From Guyanagaster necrorhizus (Eukaryota; Basidiomycota; Agaricomycetes; Agaricales; Physalacriaceae): a stretch of 64,000 nucleotides of DNA. The DNA lies in contig NW_025064900.1 in assembly GCF_019112545.1 (NCBI RefSeq), positions 778,443 through 842,442 on the forward strand, in the 5' to 3' direction. Of this stretch, positions 47,843-60,204 are shown one piece after another (position 1 is the first letter of the stretch; every line of letters starts with the position of its first letter). A model generated the notes under the pieces. That model was given only the letters and a program-made list of their open reading frames with translations. It made no database searches and was not told where the DNA came from. Made by a program: the position numbers and the translations under genes.

Positions 47843-50400
47843 ATGGAGCATCTAGAACCACTTTCCTCCTGAAGACCTTTTATTGATGTCTAGTTCCATT
47901 CTGTTAATCTTCTTCTTTGTTTGCAGACTTCATCTCTGTCTCTGAAACATAATTGTACTGTGGTCAATGATCAAAAAGAATATGTCAACTTCTAGAAAAT
48001 TTGAGAGATGCTGATTCATTGCTATGCTTTACATAGAACATGCTGGAAGAGATGAGATAGGGATATATTGAGCAATGTCACAATGACTGGTACTGAGAGA
48101 AAGCAGTTCTGAATTCTCATACTATAGGCTTGCTGTTAATATTTTGCTTGCCAAGGTCAAATACTTCTTTTCATGCCTGTCCATCCCATTTATGGCTCAT
48201 CTGGAAGGCTTCCTTGTCAGCATGTGATTAGCATTTCAAGCTTCAGACTGTATATACCATATATGGCAACTGAGATAGGGTATTTTTTTCCAGTGGGAGA
48301 AGGCAGCCAATCTGAACTGTGAGTCAGTTTAGTAGGAATCATGACAGTGATGCCAACTCTGTACAGGAATGCTGAGTGCTGAGTCTTGTGATAGATCACT
48401 GGCAGAATAGACAAAGAGTCTCTCTCAGACAAAGGATTTCAACTACATAAATATGTACCAGCAAAGAAAGATCATCAAGTGTTAGCTTTTTCTTGAGTAC
48501 CAGATCCATTGAATGACATATCTTCATACAGATTGTTCAGTCTGGTTTATGAGACTACCAAGTGTTGAGGTTACTGATGGGTGCAGCTTCTACACTAAAA
48601 TAGCACTCTTATCACAAGCTGCAGTTTGATCTACCAGAGTGAAATGCAGAAAGTTTCCACAGTTACAGTTGAATATTCAAGTGACTGTTCACTGACAATG
48701 GACATTATTGAGACTTGGAAAATGCTTCTGTCCAGATGCATAAAGTGCTGACTAAGTAAATGAGTGTCAACTAAACAGGTGTTAATTACTATCAGCTTGA
48801 AATCTGACTACTCTTTTCTGCTAAATACACTGTGATATACTTAGAAGTCCTACTATGCTGACTTGCTTGGAATACTTGTGTCTTAACTGCATGAGATCTC
48901 ACATGATAAAGAGGGTGTATCTAGCAGTGCTGTATCACAATTCAGTGAGTATTGTTGAACTGGTCTGCTGTTAGCATGAAAAAAATGATATAAGCCAGGA
49001 TATATTGGTTGTTATTTGAACTTGATTCTGAAGTTTGTGATCAAGATCATTTAGACTTTTTTCAAGCTACATCATTTGATGCTTATTCTAGGGATGTGAA
49101 TAGAGAGAACCAGCATGCAACATGCATAATGCCATGAGCCTGATGGGAAATCTATGTATCGCATAGAAGCCTTGAGGAGCCTGAGAGGCCTTTTTATCCC
49201 CTCTATTGCATTGGATTGATACCTTCTGTCTGCTGTTTGCTACTTTTATATCTACAACACTTAGTCAAAAACCAGTGAGCATCAAATTCTTGATTGGCAT
49301 CTTTTCACACCACAGCATCCACTCATGCACATGAAGAATACTTGAATTGCATTATAGTCAACTTTGAGACTGTCATCTCTCTTGTTTTCAATTGTCATCT
49401 GCATCACAATATCAATACAACAAAAACTTCTCAAAAAAAAGTTTATTTCAGAGAGAGTATGAGTGGTTAGTGGTGGTATTCAATGTCCTTGTGCTTATTT
49501 GTCTAAAGTAGAAAACCAAAAAAAAACAAGATGGCTTTAAGTGCCAGGTCTATAGCAGCCTGACCTCTCATGTCAGGCTCTAACTGGAAACACTCCTTCT
49601 GATTGTGCATAAGGAAGAGCACTCTACCATGAAGCATCATGGCTTTACACAGACAACAATGAGGTTAGGCACCAAAAGGCTCTGGTTAATTACCTTTTCA
49701 GAGGTGCCAAGATGAATAAATATCTCCTCTTACATATCAAATGTTAATTCTAGCATTGTCTGAACTCTCCACTGTGACAATATGCTCTATCACTGCATTC
49801 ATACTCTTTCTTTTCTTTCTAGTGGGGTACTATTAGTACTTCATGAGTACTAAGGCTATCTGACATCTTCATGACCCATCACAGTCCTCGATATTACTAG
49901 GCAAGCTTTGTTTCTTTGTAGAAATCAGTCAATACCTTAACAGTCCACTCAGGCCATAAATTTGAACTATATGCTCAATCCACCACTGGCAGCTTAGAGA
50001 CAATTTGGCTGAAAACATATAGTAACATGTTTTGTATTAAGAGATGCTTTGCAGTAAGTGCTTTCTTGATTTTTGCTCATCATCTGACTCCAATGCTATA
50101 GCAAGACATCCTGATGACCTCTGACTCCAAATCTATCTAACACATTCTCTATGATTCTGGATACTACTACCCCAAAATGAGGGACATCATGCATGTATGA
50201 GAGATGGCAGTAGAAAGAAGCATCATAGCTGTCACAGGCTCTGCACATTAGTGCCAACAGAGGGTTCTTGGTCCAGCATTTTCATTTATTCAGTTAAAAA
50301 GTATGCTAGTGTGTTTAAGGCTACTGGTATCAGAGTTTGTTGTTACACTCTTGTAATGGTTTACTCAAAATTTACTTTGGAATCAGCTCTGTGGGAAGAT
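47843..50400. other. Unassigned decayed sequence, 2.6 kb
   Basis: CpG-poor with frequent stops in all frames. No domain or repeat match was recognised. Confidence 0.4.
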
Positions 50401-50402
50401 CT

Positions 50403-50900
50403 GTGAACTTGTCAGTGAAGCTCCAAGGAAGATCAACATGTTGAAATGGGCTGGCCATGCTGCTTTAGACAATATAGGCCTAGATATAATTCTCAGTGAG
50501 AATGGAGATCTCTTCTCACTATTAGTTTTCAGCCTTCTTGGAGTACAACTTTGCCACTCTCAATAGCAGATCATCTGAAATAGCAGACTTGATTCAACAT
50601 TCATTGTAAGTCAGATCAGATCTTTCTCCATTCTTATGTCTATTGCTCTGACATGTTTCAGTGCTGCCTTCTCCAACATATCACTGACTCCTCTTGTAAT
50701 CTTGGCTCTGGTTCTCTGGAGATTCCTACCAAAATCAGTGCTATCCATTCTTGATAGGATACCCATGCTGAAGAGTAAGATCTTTCAGCATTTCAACACT
50801 ATAGCAAGAAAGACCACATGTGAGACAATTAAGAATACTCTCCACAATGGTTCAAAGGATCTTGTGACTCTCCTAGGTGCATATATCTTTCACTGCATCT
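50403..50900 (+). pseudogene. Decayed paralogue of the 61985-62468 fragment
   Basis: Aligns by eye with 61985-62400. Shared stretches include CTTGTCAGT, the CAGTTCGTCTGAGATGGCAGAC stretch (here with CG changed to CA), and a segment encoding TPLVILALVLWRFLP against TPLAILVPALWRFLP. The protein family is not known to me. The comparison shows CG lost in the island copy and kept in the flank copy. Confidence 0.55.
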
Positions 50901-51869
50901 GAGAACCTGCTGAATGTAAATAGCCATAGCATCTGATAAAGATTTATTGGACAAGGATGAGATCCTCTCATAGCTGGCATAATGAGTAATTATTCTAGGT
51001 TTCACACTTTCTGATAGCTCACATGTTGCCTGTTACTTTTAGAATATTCACTCTTACTGCTGAGGACACTGTAGCATCTGCGATCTCTTAGACACTCTAT
51101 GAACTCAGCTGACATCTGGGGTATCAATCCCAAGTTAGAGAAGAAACAACTCACATAACAGATTATGAGATCATGCTTCTGCTCAATGCTGCCATAAATG
51201 TATTTGTTGCTTTATTTATTTTTTCTTCAAATCAAGTTCTTATATGAGCATATAAGGAAACTCTGCATCTACATCCTCTCATCTTTATCTTTTTGTGGTA
51301 CTCAGCTGAAAATGATGTCATTCCTTTGGAGCCCATTATAACACAAGCAGACCAGAGGTGGAATGAGATTTCAGTGGACAAGAGACAGATAGTGATGCTT
51401 TCAGTGTATACATACAATTGATGGAACTGAGGTATCCCTCCAACTTCCAAGGCTTATTCACTTTTGATGGCAGGCTTTTGAATGTATGAAGCAAAGATCC
51501 TGACATCTGAAATCCTGAACACTTCCTCTAGGAAAGCAACAGAGTTTCAGTCAGTCTACATGCAAATCTGTAGGCCTATTTTATTCTCAATTATTCATTA
51601 TAATTTGTACTGAAAAGACCTCTAATAGCTTGAACTTCAGTTGAGCCACCATCTTTGAGATAGACTTTAATTATCTAATTAACCCTCACCTAGATGATAG
51701 TGTCTATGGATGTATAGGATGCATTCCTTTTCTCATCTCTCCTTCTCTCTGACTTCAGCTTGTCTTCTGTGAATAGATGGAAGTATGGATGCATCCAACC
51801 CACTTTGGTGATTGCTTTCCACCTGACATGGTGACACCAACAGATTAATCCAACTACAAGTTATCATAG

Positions 51870-52338
51870 TGGAGCTACTCAAATCATTCAAATTTCTTGA
51901 TTCTGGAGCAGAAATTCTCAATGAGAGTGCATTCATGGGTTTGATACCCATCATCAAAGGAAGAGAACAAGAAGAGATGCAGGTACCAGTGGTTATAAAG
52001 GCATTAAACTTCTAGTGCTAGCACTTTCTCAGAAGCACTGTTTATATGATAATTCACAACTGTGGAGAAGGCTGAGCTAGTTGGCTAAAGTTTGCTTATT
52101 TCTTCACATAATTTGATGTTGATGGGAATACCTACCTACAGTCATAGTCTAACTTGGTCTTGAAAGAGTAGAAAGTCAGTTATTGCTCTTTGGAGAGGCT
52201 CAATGCTCAGACAATCATAGGTACTTGTACTCCCTCCTGTTCTCTTCCTTTAATGATGTGCATCAAATCTATTTCTGCTATTCCATTGAAAAGTTTCACT
52301 CCAGAGTTGAGAAGTTCAAGTGATTTGAGGAGTTCAAC
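51870..52338. pseudogene. Inverted pair of KGREQEG-family gene fragments
   Basis: 51870-51996 (plus) encodes VELLKSFKFLDSGAEILNES and ends IIKGREQEEMQVP. 52338-52211 (minus) encodes VELLKSLELLNSGVKLFNG and ends IIKGREQEGVQVP. The two are clearly homologous and lie in opposite orientation with about 215 bp between. A third relative lies at 61230-61385. The family is unidentified; the layout recalls C-terminal ends of Agaricomycete F-box-type proteins, which is only a guess. Confidence 0.55.
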
Positions 52339-54020
52339 TGGAATGAGGAGACTTTCAGCAACCTGTATTTCCATCTGCAAAGTTTAGGTTTGAAGTATAA
52401 AGAAAAGAGCCAAAATCACACTCATTACAACCATACACACCATTGCCTGATATGTTGAAGCCAGATGAGACATGACATAGTCAAGTGAGTTGGTTGTAGA
52501 AATAGAACACCAGAAAATGCACAATAATGTATGCACTTCAGTTGCTAAAATGTATCATCATAAGATTATTATATAGCAGCTTGATCAAGATTGATCCATC
52601 TCCAAAGAGAGAAGATTGGTCCCTCAGGAATGAAAAAGTCAGTGCAAATATGATAATATATTTTATTGACCTTAAAAGGAAAGAGAGCTACCTGCAATAA
52701 CTGAGATCATATATTGCAGTTAATTTTGCATAAAATAACACAATATACCAATACCATCCAGTTGAAGACATTTTGTTGATGCATTGACATGGAGCCACTG
52801 CTCTAGTGATGCTAACACCAACATCAATTTATGCATGACATATGGGCCACTTTATCAAGGAGGACTGCTGATACCACCCCAGTATCATTAGGAACATCTT
52901 GGCAATACAGAAGTTAACTTGAGTGAAATAGTGGATCACTCTGATGATGGGTCACTGGAGGCTTGTCCAATCATCCTTTCTCACTGGGCCTGCCAACTTT
53001 GCAAGCCTATAAAAGATGATACCAAGCCATGTAGACATTTTGCAATTCAGTTGTAGTAGCAATATTGGTAGATATAAAAATAGGCTTAAAAAAGCAACTG
53101 TATGAGCTGTGAATGACAGGAAAGGATGCATCTCATACCTTCTATTACTGATAACATAGTCTGTGGCTTCTATACCACACTAAAAATAATGTCCAAACTG
53201 TTGGTGGCCCACACTAATTGGTACAGCTGGAATTTAAGTGAATATATGTGGCATATGAGGAGTTAGTGATCTAAAAGATGAATCAGTCAATAAACAGGTG
53301 AAAATAATGCTTATAAGAGGCAGATATGTGACATTTTCAGCCTTGAAATGGGACTGTAGATGCATAAGCCACTGAATACACCACCAAAAAAACCATACTA
53401 CATACCTAATATTGCTTAAATATTACCTTTTCACAAGCTCAGAACTTCATATAGACAGTATTGCTCTTAGAAATAAGTCTTCAAGCCAACAGAAGCCAGC
53501 TATACATGATGAAATGGGAATTTCAGTGACTATATGCATGCCAAGCAATGTACAGACAGGATCAGTCATCTATAGTAGGCTTTATAATTGCCAAAAATGA
53601 TGAAATGACAGTTGCAAGACTCACAATGCAAGTTGGATATCAGTATTGAATGCAAGCAAGGCCATCCATATCATTGTCATTATCATTGAGCAATGAGACA
53701 AATATTACAGAGAGTTCCACCATATACATGCACTCAGATCATCAAGGTCCATCACATTGGGAACAGTTTGGTGACTTTCATCATCATCACATTGATGATG
53801 GTGGTAAAAGGAAGAGAGACTTTGGGCCAGGCCATATCTCTGCATCTCCATCCTGGTCAATATTAATTGCAATGGGTTGCATCTGTACCTAAACCATGCA
53901 TTGGCAAAGTTCTTGACAAGTGCAGTGGGTACAGCTGATGATGCACCCTAAGGAGATGGAAGTCAATGGGCAGAATAGAAAGTGGCACAGGATGGACTTG
54001 AGAAGAATTCAAGGAAGAAT
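52339..54020. other. Unassigned decayed sequence at the right edge of the island
   Basis: No domain recognised. A short duplication (GAAGAATTCAAG repeated) lies at 54002-54025, right at the CpG boundary. Confidence 0.4.
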
Positions 54021-54309
54021 TCAAGTACGAACCATCCATATATAAGTCAAATTTCAAAATATATGATAAAATCACGTCTGATTTCCGATTCCACCGTTCC
54101 TTTATGTAATGAATAGCTCAGGTAAAACACCGGTCGGGAAGTACATAATCACAACTATCCCATAGCATAACAGGCATGATAATCGTCGCTCACCATAAAT
54201 TACATTCTATGGATTGATTGTTCATTTAATCAAACTCGGGGCACAAGAATACAACCAGCAAGTAAATTTACAAATCGTACAATTAGGCGAAACGCTACAT
54301 GATATTACT

Positions 54310-55933
54310 TCAACGATCAAGCCAATTTGCAAGCCCATTAAATGCAACTTCATCATTAAAAAAGTCTGTTTTATTCAACGAGAAGAAGGTCACTCCCAAT
54401 CCAGCTTCCTTCAGTTTATATACTTGCAACAAATGCTCCTTCCAGTCAGAATTAACCGGAAGGCGATAGGACCTTAAAGCGTTGGAGTCTGGAATAGACA
54501 AGACCAGCGATTTCAGCCCACATTTGTGTCGGGATATAGCCATAGGGTGCAGGTAATCGTCTTCAAATAAATATCTTACTGGAAAGCAGATATGCAGGGA
54601 CAATCGCTGAAGACATGGGGCGAACGAAGGTTCTGCCAATCTTTGCACTATTTCAGTTGATGTTTTCTCGTTTACGGCAATGACGAGATCTGTGAGGGAC
54701 GTAAACATCCTCATGGCGATGTCGTTAAGAACCGGTAAAGGAAGAGGCCTGTACACGGCGAAGGATCGAAGACGGGGTTTGGAGCGCTTCAACAATTCGG
54801 AGATCATTCCAAGTTCATGTACAATATCTCTGAGTTGTGAAGACTGTTGTTTAAGACAATCAAAAAGAGTCAGGTCCTCCAGTGCTGGAAAAGTACAATA
54901 CTTCAGACCTGTGGGAATATCGTATCCCGGTGAAAGCTGTCGGATATTTAAATGGGTTATTTCCGGTAATGGTGCCGAAAATTTCCGCATGTCCGAACAA
55001 CCGTCAGACATGCTATGGAAGGTGAACGATTTCAGTTCCGTCCCTTGCACAATACAACCATAGAAAAGGGATTTGTCAGACGTCTGGCCTAGCCCAGAGT
55101 CGAAATTGATGCTCGTGAGTTGATGAAGAGGAAGCGATAATTCGGCAAAGAAGTCGCCAGCTATTGTAACGGAGCGTAGTAAAGGAACGGAACGGAAAAT
55201 ACGGGAAAGCGCGGTATCAAAGTAATCTTGTGGATGATGGTTGTACATGGCAAAATACAAGCTTTCTAGCATTGGGAGGTGTCCCGAGATGTTCAAAAGG
55301 CCACGGATGCTTTCAGGACTAGAGACACAGAGAGACAGGGATTTCCACCGTTGAGATGTAGGAGCGATGCATTCTGTCATTAACGCCCATGCCTGTGGGG
55401 TGTAGCCCGAGCTCTGAATTGACATGCTAAGGGGACAATTTCTCGACAGAGAGAAGGCGGTGCGGAGGAGATTCTTCGAGTTGTATAATTCACTCCTCTC
55501 TCACTGGTATTTAGTTACATCGGTGTTCACCTTAGACCAAAGGGATGGCGATGACAACACAAGGACCCTCCATGTGTAGCATATGCTACGAAGGATGAAC
55601 GGAAGTGATGTGAGACAGATCTCACTATCATCAGCTACCAAATTGAATATGTGCAACAGGACGTCAGGTGGTACGCGTCGGATAGGGGACAATAGTGATT
55701 TATTATCAGAGATCGGTCACGGTGTGATCGCACTCCTCTTGAAGACGTTGTAGAACAGATTGGATCGAAGCGATTTCCTTTTGACGAGATTGCACTTCGA
55801 TATCCAGACGCTGTATTCGGGTATTGGTGGAATTGATCATGGAGGAGTCCAGGTCCAGAGACGAGAAGCCGGCACGAAGGAGTGGAAGGAGGTCCACGTC
55901 CGTGGTATGAGGTTTAATTTCATAATTGACCAT
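54310..55933 (-). pseudogene. F-box protein gene, probably disabled
   Basis: N-terminus at 55933 has a coiled coil (IQRLDIEVQSRQKEIASIQ), as in Agaricomycete F-box proteins. It is followed by the F-box at 55690-55500 (SPIRRVPPDVLLHIF, CYTWRVLVLSSPSLWSKV). About 390 residues with leucine-rich-like repeats then run to the stop at 54310. F-box proteins recruit substrates to SCF ubiquitin ligases. Two lesions show: a one-base frame change near 55705-55720 between coiled coil and F-box, and an in-frame TGA near 55501. The TGA sits in sequence that still reads like the family (LRTAFSLSRNCPLSMSI), so it probably came from CGA. A 78-nt in-frame intron (GTGAGA...CCTTAG) could also remove it. CG is present, so it lies outside the island. 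Family certain, activity doubtful. Confidence 0.8.
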
Positions 55934-56703
55934 CTCAAGGCGAGGAGAAGAGGATAACTTGTTCTAATAGCAAGTTAGAAGAGGTACATCGGCTTGAATG
56001 CATCCAATACATACCTCGACTTCACCCATGTTCCTTGTGAGTGTCTTGTTTACCCCTCGATAACGGCTAGGAATAGTCTTTCAGTTAACGAATCAGACGG
56101 GTTGAGAATGAAGGTGGAAACAAGGTAAGATATCCTAGAGACAATAGGGTTGCAATAGGAGATGGTGACGGTACCAAGGTACGAAGCTCGCCGGTACCTC
56201 GGCCTAAATACTTTGCAAGCGAGATGTCTCACATCCTGGTCTTTCATATGATATATGCAAAAGACGACGCAGACCAAAGAATTGCAGTCGAAACATGGAA
56301 CAAGATCGGTGAATTCAGAGACCCAAACGAATTAGTACAGTATTCGAAACAGAAAACTAAATCAAGTCATCCAGCTAGAGACACCAGACTCCACACTAAA
56401 CGGTGCCCCTAACCTCTGTAATATGCTGTTAACCTGAAAGCAAAGTAGAGCAGTCAAATGCCACATGCGTGAAGAAAACGTGAATGCATCAACCCGTCAC
56501 CGCTCCGAGCTCGTGCAGAAATGTTATGAGCATCGAATTATCTCGGGGGCTTAGCTGCATTGACTATACAAACATGTATAAGCCAATGATTAGAGATAGC
56601 ACGACGACGGCATTCACATTGCATAGGTCATGATATTCTTAGCTACGAGCCTCGAGGATGGTTGCTGGACGCCATCATGGGCTTTTTGATATCACCGTCG
56701 TCG
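55934..56703. other. Intergenic, nothing recognised
   Basis: CpG-normal spacer. Short open frames on both strands show no domain. Confidence 0.45.
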
Positions 56704-56895
56704 AGACAAAACAAAGTGCGATACCATCGCTCTGACGTCCCCGACACCACATGGCACACGGCCAGACGTAGCGTCATCGATGGAGACTATCCTATCGCCA
56801 TGGAGTCCGCGATATATGACACAAGGAATCGTCCCTTGGGAGCCGTATGGCTCGGCTCTCGATGGTCAACCTGTCATAGGCTATAACTTGAATAG
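56704..56895 (+). repeat. Direct repeat, copy 2 (partner at 1-199)
   Basis: Same orientation and nearly the same sequence as 1-199, starting at AGACAAAACAAAGTGCG and ending near ATAACTTGAATAG. The similarity stops abruptly on the right in both copies. An open frame crosses it without recognisable product. Confidence 0.85.
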
Positions 56896-57756
56896 CAAAA
56901 TGTGCTTTCACACACTGCGCAATGGAAGCGAACGTGCTTGGTTCAACACATTGGCGACAGCTCTTCCTCACAGAGGGAGAAGTATTGGCGTTGTGATAAT
57001 ATACTTCACGTACAGCTTCCACATCCGAGAATGGTATCGTGCATTTTTGATCCCTGCGTTGATTCTTTTCTGACGGTTTGTACGAGTATACCAAAGACCT
57101 TCGGAAACTGGGCTTGCTTGGACAGCAATAAGGGCCGAGGAACGATAGTCATATCTGAGAGAAAGATCAGTACAAAAAGGTTACGTGGTTGAGCGACCAA
57201 AAGAGGTCTTGCGGCGACGAGGGCAACACCGAATTGTGAAGATGGTGGACCGCCTGAAAAGCATTAGGCAGAATAAAGACATCTCGAATCTATTGGTTAA
57301 AAGGCGGAAAACAATAGCCGAACAACGAAGGAGGTTGATGGAGGGTGAAAGCTTGAGGGTAAGCTGACCTACACAAGGCATATCAGTGAAAAACTACCGC
57401 CAGCACTTCTCCATTATCCCTCTCGGACCTAGCGATACGGTTCCAGTAATCTGTTCTGAGCGCATTGAAGTCCAAACACCAGTAAGTGGCAACACTAAGA
57501 ATCCCTGCGGATAGAATGAGTTACATCATCTGTAATAACGTTGAGTACTGTGACACGAGAAAGATGTGTGTAGCGACATATGTAGGGCGGTTTCTTGTCA
57601 CTGGCTTTCGACCCTCCCAGCCGGCCCGCTGAGTCTTGATTGCTAAGAGGAAGTTGGTCCTCTGAAATTCCACTTGCGAAAGGCGCGCAAAAGTAGCTCC
57701 GTAGTGCTAGCGCACTTTCTCCCCAGCACACTTTCTCCCTCCCGAACGAGCAACAA
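56896..57756. other. Intergenic, nothing firmly recognised
   Basis: A basic open frame at 57185-57367 (plus) is rich in Arg/Lys but has no recognised motif and an antisense equivalent, so I do not call it a gene. Confidence 0.4.
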
Positions 57757-58440
57757 TCAGCCTAAAAAGTCATCAGGAGAATCCTCCATATCAGCCTTAG
57801 GGTCTTTGGGCGCAGTGCCTTGAGGAAGTGGCAACGCTGGAGCACTACTATAGGATGCCTCTACAAAAAGTTAGTCCTGCAGCCGACCATACAAAATTCT
57901 GACTCGCCTTGTTTTCTGTATCGAACACTGGTGTCTTCCGCAGTCATTCTGATTTCACACGAAAACGAGATTTGAGGTCTAAGTAAGGCTGAGTAGCTGT
58001 ACAGCGACAGTGAAGGAAAACTGGACTTCGATTAACGTCAGCTACTGCCTTTTCCCTTCAAGCTCTTCGTTCCACGCGATCCTCCTGACCCTTCCTTTAT
58101 ACGACGATGCTTCTGATGCTACATGTATGCCACGAGAGAATGTATGCGCCAGCCAATCATCTCGTCGTCGTCCAGCAGTGCCGTTTGCAATGACGACCCT
58201 GGGTTGTCGGACAACCATTGTCTCTCAAAGAATGCTGACAAGTCCAGTTCTAGTTCCACTGCTGGTTCACTTAATAAGAATGAGGACGCGAATTATTAAT
58301 ATGCACAGAAGCGACGCACCGAACTCTGGATCTGGTTCACGATATCGATTCCTAAATGTCTCTTAACTTGCAGTTTCTCGGCCCTGTCTTCTTCATCTCT
58401 TCGACCAGTGCCTCGCCCTCTAGGACCAACTAGATTTGAG
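57757..58440 (-). pseudogene. Truncated copy of the RG-rich conserved gene
   Basis: Matches the intact gene at 60205-61075 over exons 2-4 and the end of exon 1, including all three intron positions and the GC donor of the last intron (GCGAGT). The N-terminal RG-rich half is lost upstream of about 58440. Bases are missing in the exon-1 region, which shifts the frame. The C-terminus reads EDSPDDFLG in place of EDFLDGLLG. It is a duplicate that has decayed mostly by indels, unlike the island pseudogenes. Confidence 0.78.
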
Positions 58441-58996
58441 ATCTACCACAAACAAATATGAGTCGGGGTCGCCAATCTTGGGGTGCGAACAGTGTACGAT
58501 ACCCAGCTGCACATTTGGACGGAAAACCCGCCGCAGCGGTGTAAGATATAACTAATTAAATAATTAATTATTCTGCAGTGCGCTAGCACTATTTCCCTTT
58601 TTTCTCAGCCGAATTATGATGCTGATTGTAGAAAATTGAAGCGATGATCAGATCCATTTTTGTTCTTCAACTTTCTTTAAACACTGAATGTATAAATAAG
58701 TAGGAATCCAATGGAAGGATGACTAGTAGCTCTCAGTATAGGAATTGGATATACTACTAACTGATGGACTACCAGCGAGGTACTGTAATGGGGGACTCGC
58801 AGACAATCCTTGCCTTAATTCTACAAGATATATTCACGCCTCCTCTGCGTAAACCTCTCTCTTTTTTCATTGCCATACTTACAGTTATCGTATCACTATC
58901 GTGCCTCATATCTTTATCATCATAGGATCATGAAATCCAGGTCGTCCATTTATTCTCGTCTCCTCTAGCAACCTGTGCAATCTGCCTCGCTACGAT
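58441..58996. other. Intergenic, nothing recognised
   Basis: Contains an AT-rich palindromic run (TAATTAAATAATTAATTA, about 58551-58570) and otherwise no supported feature. Confidence 0.45.
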
Positions 58997-59760
58997 TCAG
59001 TCCGCCTGCTCGCTCGGATGCAGCTCGTCATACCTACATCGGCCATCCACGTCAAAGTAAGATCACTACCACAACCGGAAATAAACAAAATGGAATGCAC
59101 CCACCAGAGATAACTATCCCGATCCGTCCCGAACACCGTCGTGCACTGGACACTACCAGTCTCGCCTTCCTCTGGGTACACGCACGACACCACTGCACCC
59201 ATCACATTCAGCGGCGCCGTTCCATTCAAATACATTGCCGGGTTATCATGTATATCCTGAAACAGCCCATGCGAGTCGAAGATCCCGATATGGGCACCAG
59301 GAACTTCTGGCACCAAAGCCTGCAGAATCGCGCGCGACAACGCATTCCCACTCAACACCGGCTCGCGGATAAACACGCTCCATTCTGTCGTGTTCCGCGG
59401 CCCATTGAAGTAAAAGTTTGGGTACGAGTATGGCGCATACAGGATCGTCTCATTCAGCGGGACCATCTACGCCCCGGGCCGTCAGCTGCGTTTTCTTTCT
59501 TATCGTGGTGGTAGTCCTTACATTTTGAAGCAAAAAAATCCTCGCCCCGTCCTCGTACAGTACCCGCACCCAATCTACCATACAGCCCGCCACGTCTACG
59601 ATCGACGCGTTATTGCTCCCTGTCACCAACGAATACACCCCCACATCATTGGTCCCGTTCCGAGGCGGCGCGCCACTACGGGTGTACAAAAATCCGCACC
59701 AAACGTGCTCCGAACACTCAGCATTCTACGTCTCATCTTCTGAATGCCAGAACACTCGGG
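58997..59760 (-). pseudogene. CE16-type (GDSL-like) acetylesterase, C-terminal part
   Basis: Exons by eye: upstream part to 59522, then 59466-59105 and 59033-58997. Landmarks of carbohydrate esterase family 16, secreted enzymes that remove acetyl groups from plant cell-wall sugars, are GTNDVGVYSL, EDGARIFLLQNV, PGAHIGIFDSHGLFQDI, MYLNGTAP and finally YDELHPSEQAD, which carries the catalytic Asp and His. The last motif appears only after splicing a 71-nt intron (59104-59034). The N-terminal half with the GDS block was not found upstream, where the frame degenerates beyond about 59700. The stop falls where relatives continue (ADRIV...), consistent with CGA changed to TGA. A truncated gene is most likely; an undetected upstream exon is possible. 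Confidence 0.75.
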
Positions 59761-60204
59761 GCCCAGGAAAAGAGTACAAAGGCACGGTCTCTATGAAGTG
59801 AAGATCGCGATGTAGCTGGCAGATTAGTTGTACTGGAACCGTTCCTCTTTGCAGGCTCGCTGACGCAAGACCCACAACATCCAAGCGTGACAGTAAAAGG
59901 GCAACGATGGGTTCAGGGCTGACCCAGGGTCAAGTGCAGCTTCATGCATCTGTTGCTATATCCAACGACCCTTGTACGTTTCATCTTGAGCCCAGGTTGT
60001 TTAGGGAGTCATGAGCTACATCGCCTGTAGATACATTGAGTACTGTGATACAAAAAAGATGGACGTCGTAACAAACATGATGTAGCAGTATAGCTTCTTG
60101 GCTCGCTAGGTACTGGAAGAGGGGTCGAAGGCAGATAACAGTGAATCGCATAAAAGTATGTAGCTTTGTGATGCCAGTCCTCTCTCTGTCCCGACGAGCA
60201 ATAA
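59761..60204. other. Spacer between esterase remnant and the RG-rich gene
   Basis: No GDSL N-terminal block or other coding segment was found, although this is where the esterase 5' exons would be expected. Confidence 0.45.

Larger units (their letters stand above)
8060..54020. other. CpG-depleted repeat island
   Basis: From about 8060 to 54020, CG dinucleotides nearly vanish: for example about a dozen by eye in 31.8-38.5 kb. TG and CA are abundant. Both flanks carry CG at normal density. The last CG on the left is at 8054 and the first on the right at 54028. Almost every recognisable thing inside is a retrotransposon or a broken gene. The pattern fits repeat-directed CpG methylation followed by deamination. 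Confidence 0.85.

Noticed and set aside
53650..53892. Serine/histidine-rich small frame
   Set aside because: Lies in CpG-depleted decayed sequence and looks like chance low complexity.
57185..57367. Small basic protein
   Set aside because: Only 60 codons, no motif, and an antisense frame of similar length.
58975..59514. 179-codon open frame on the plus strand
   Set aside because: Antisense shadow of the CE16 esterase exons, whose motifs are clear on the other strand.
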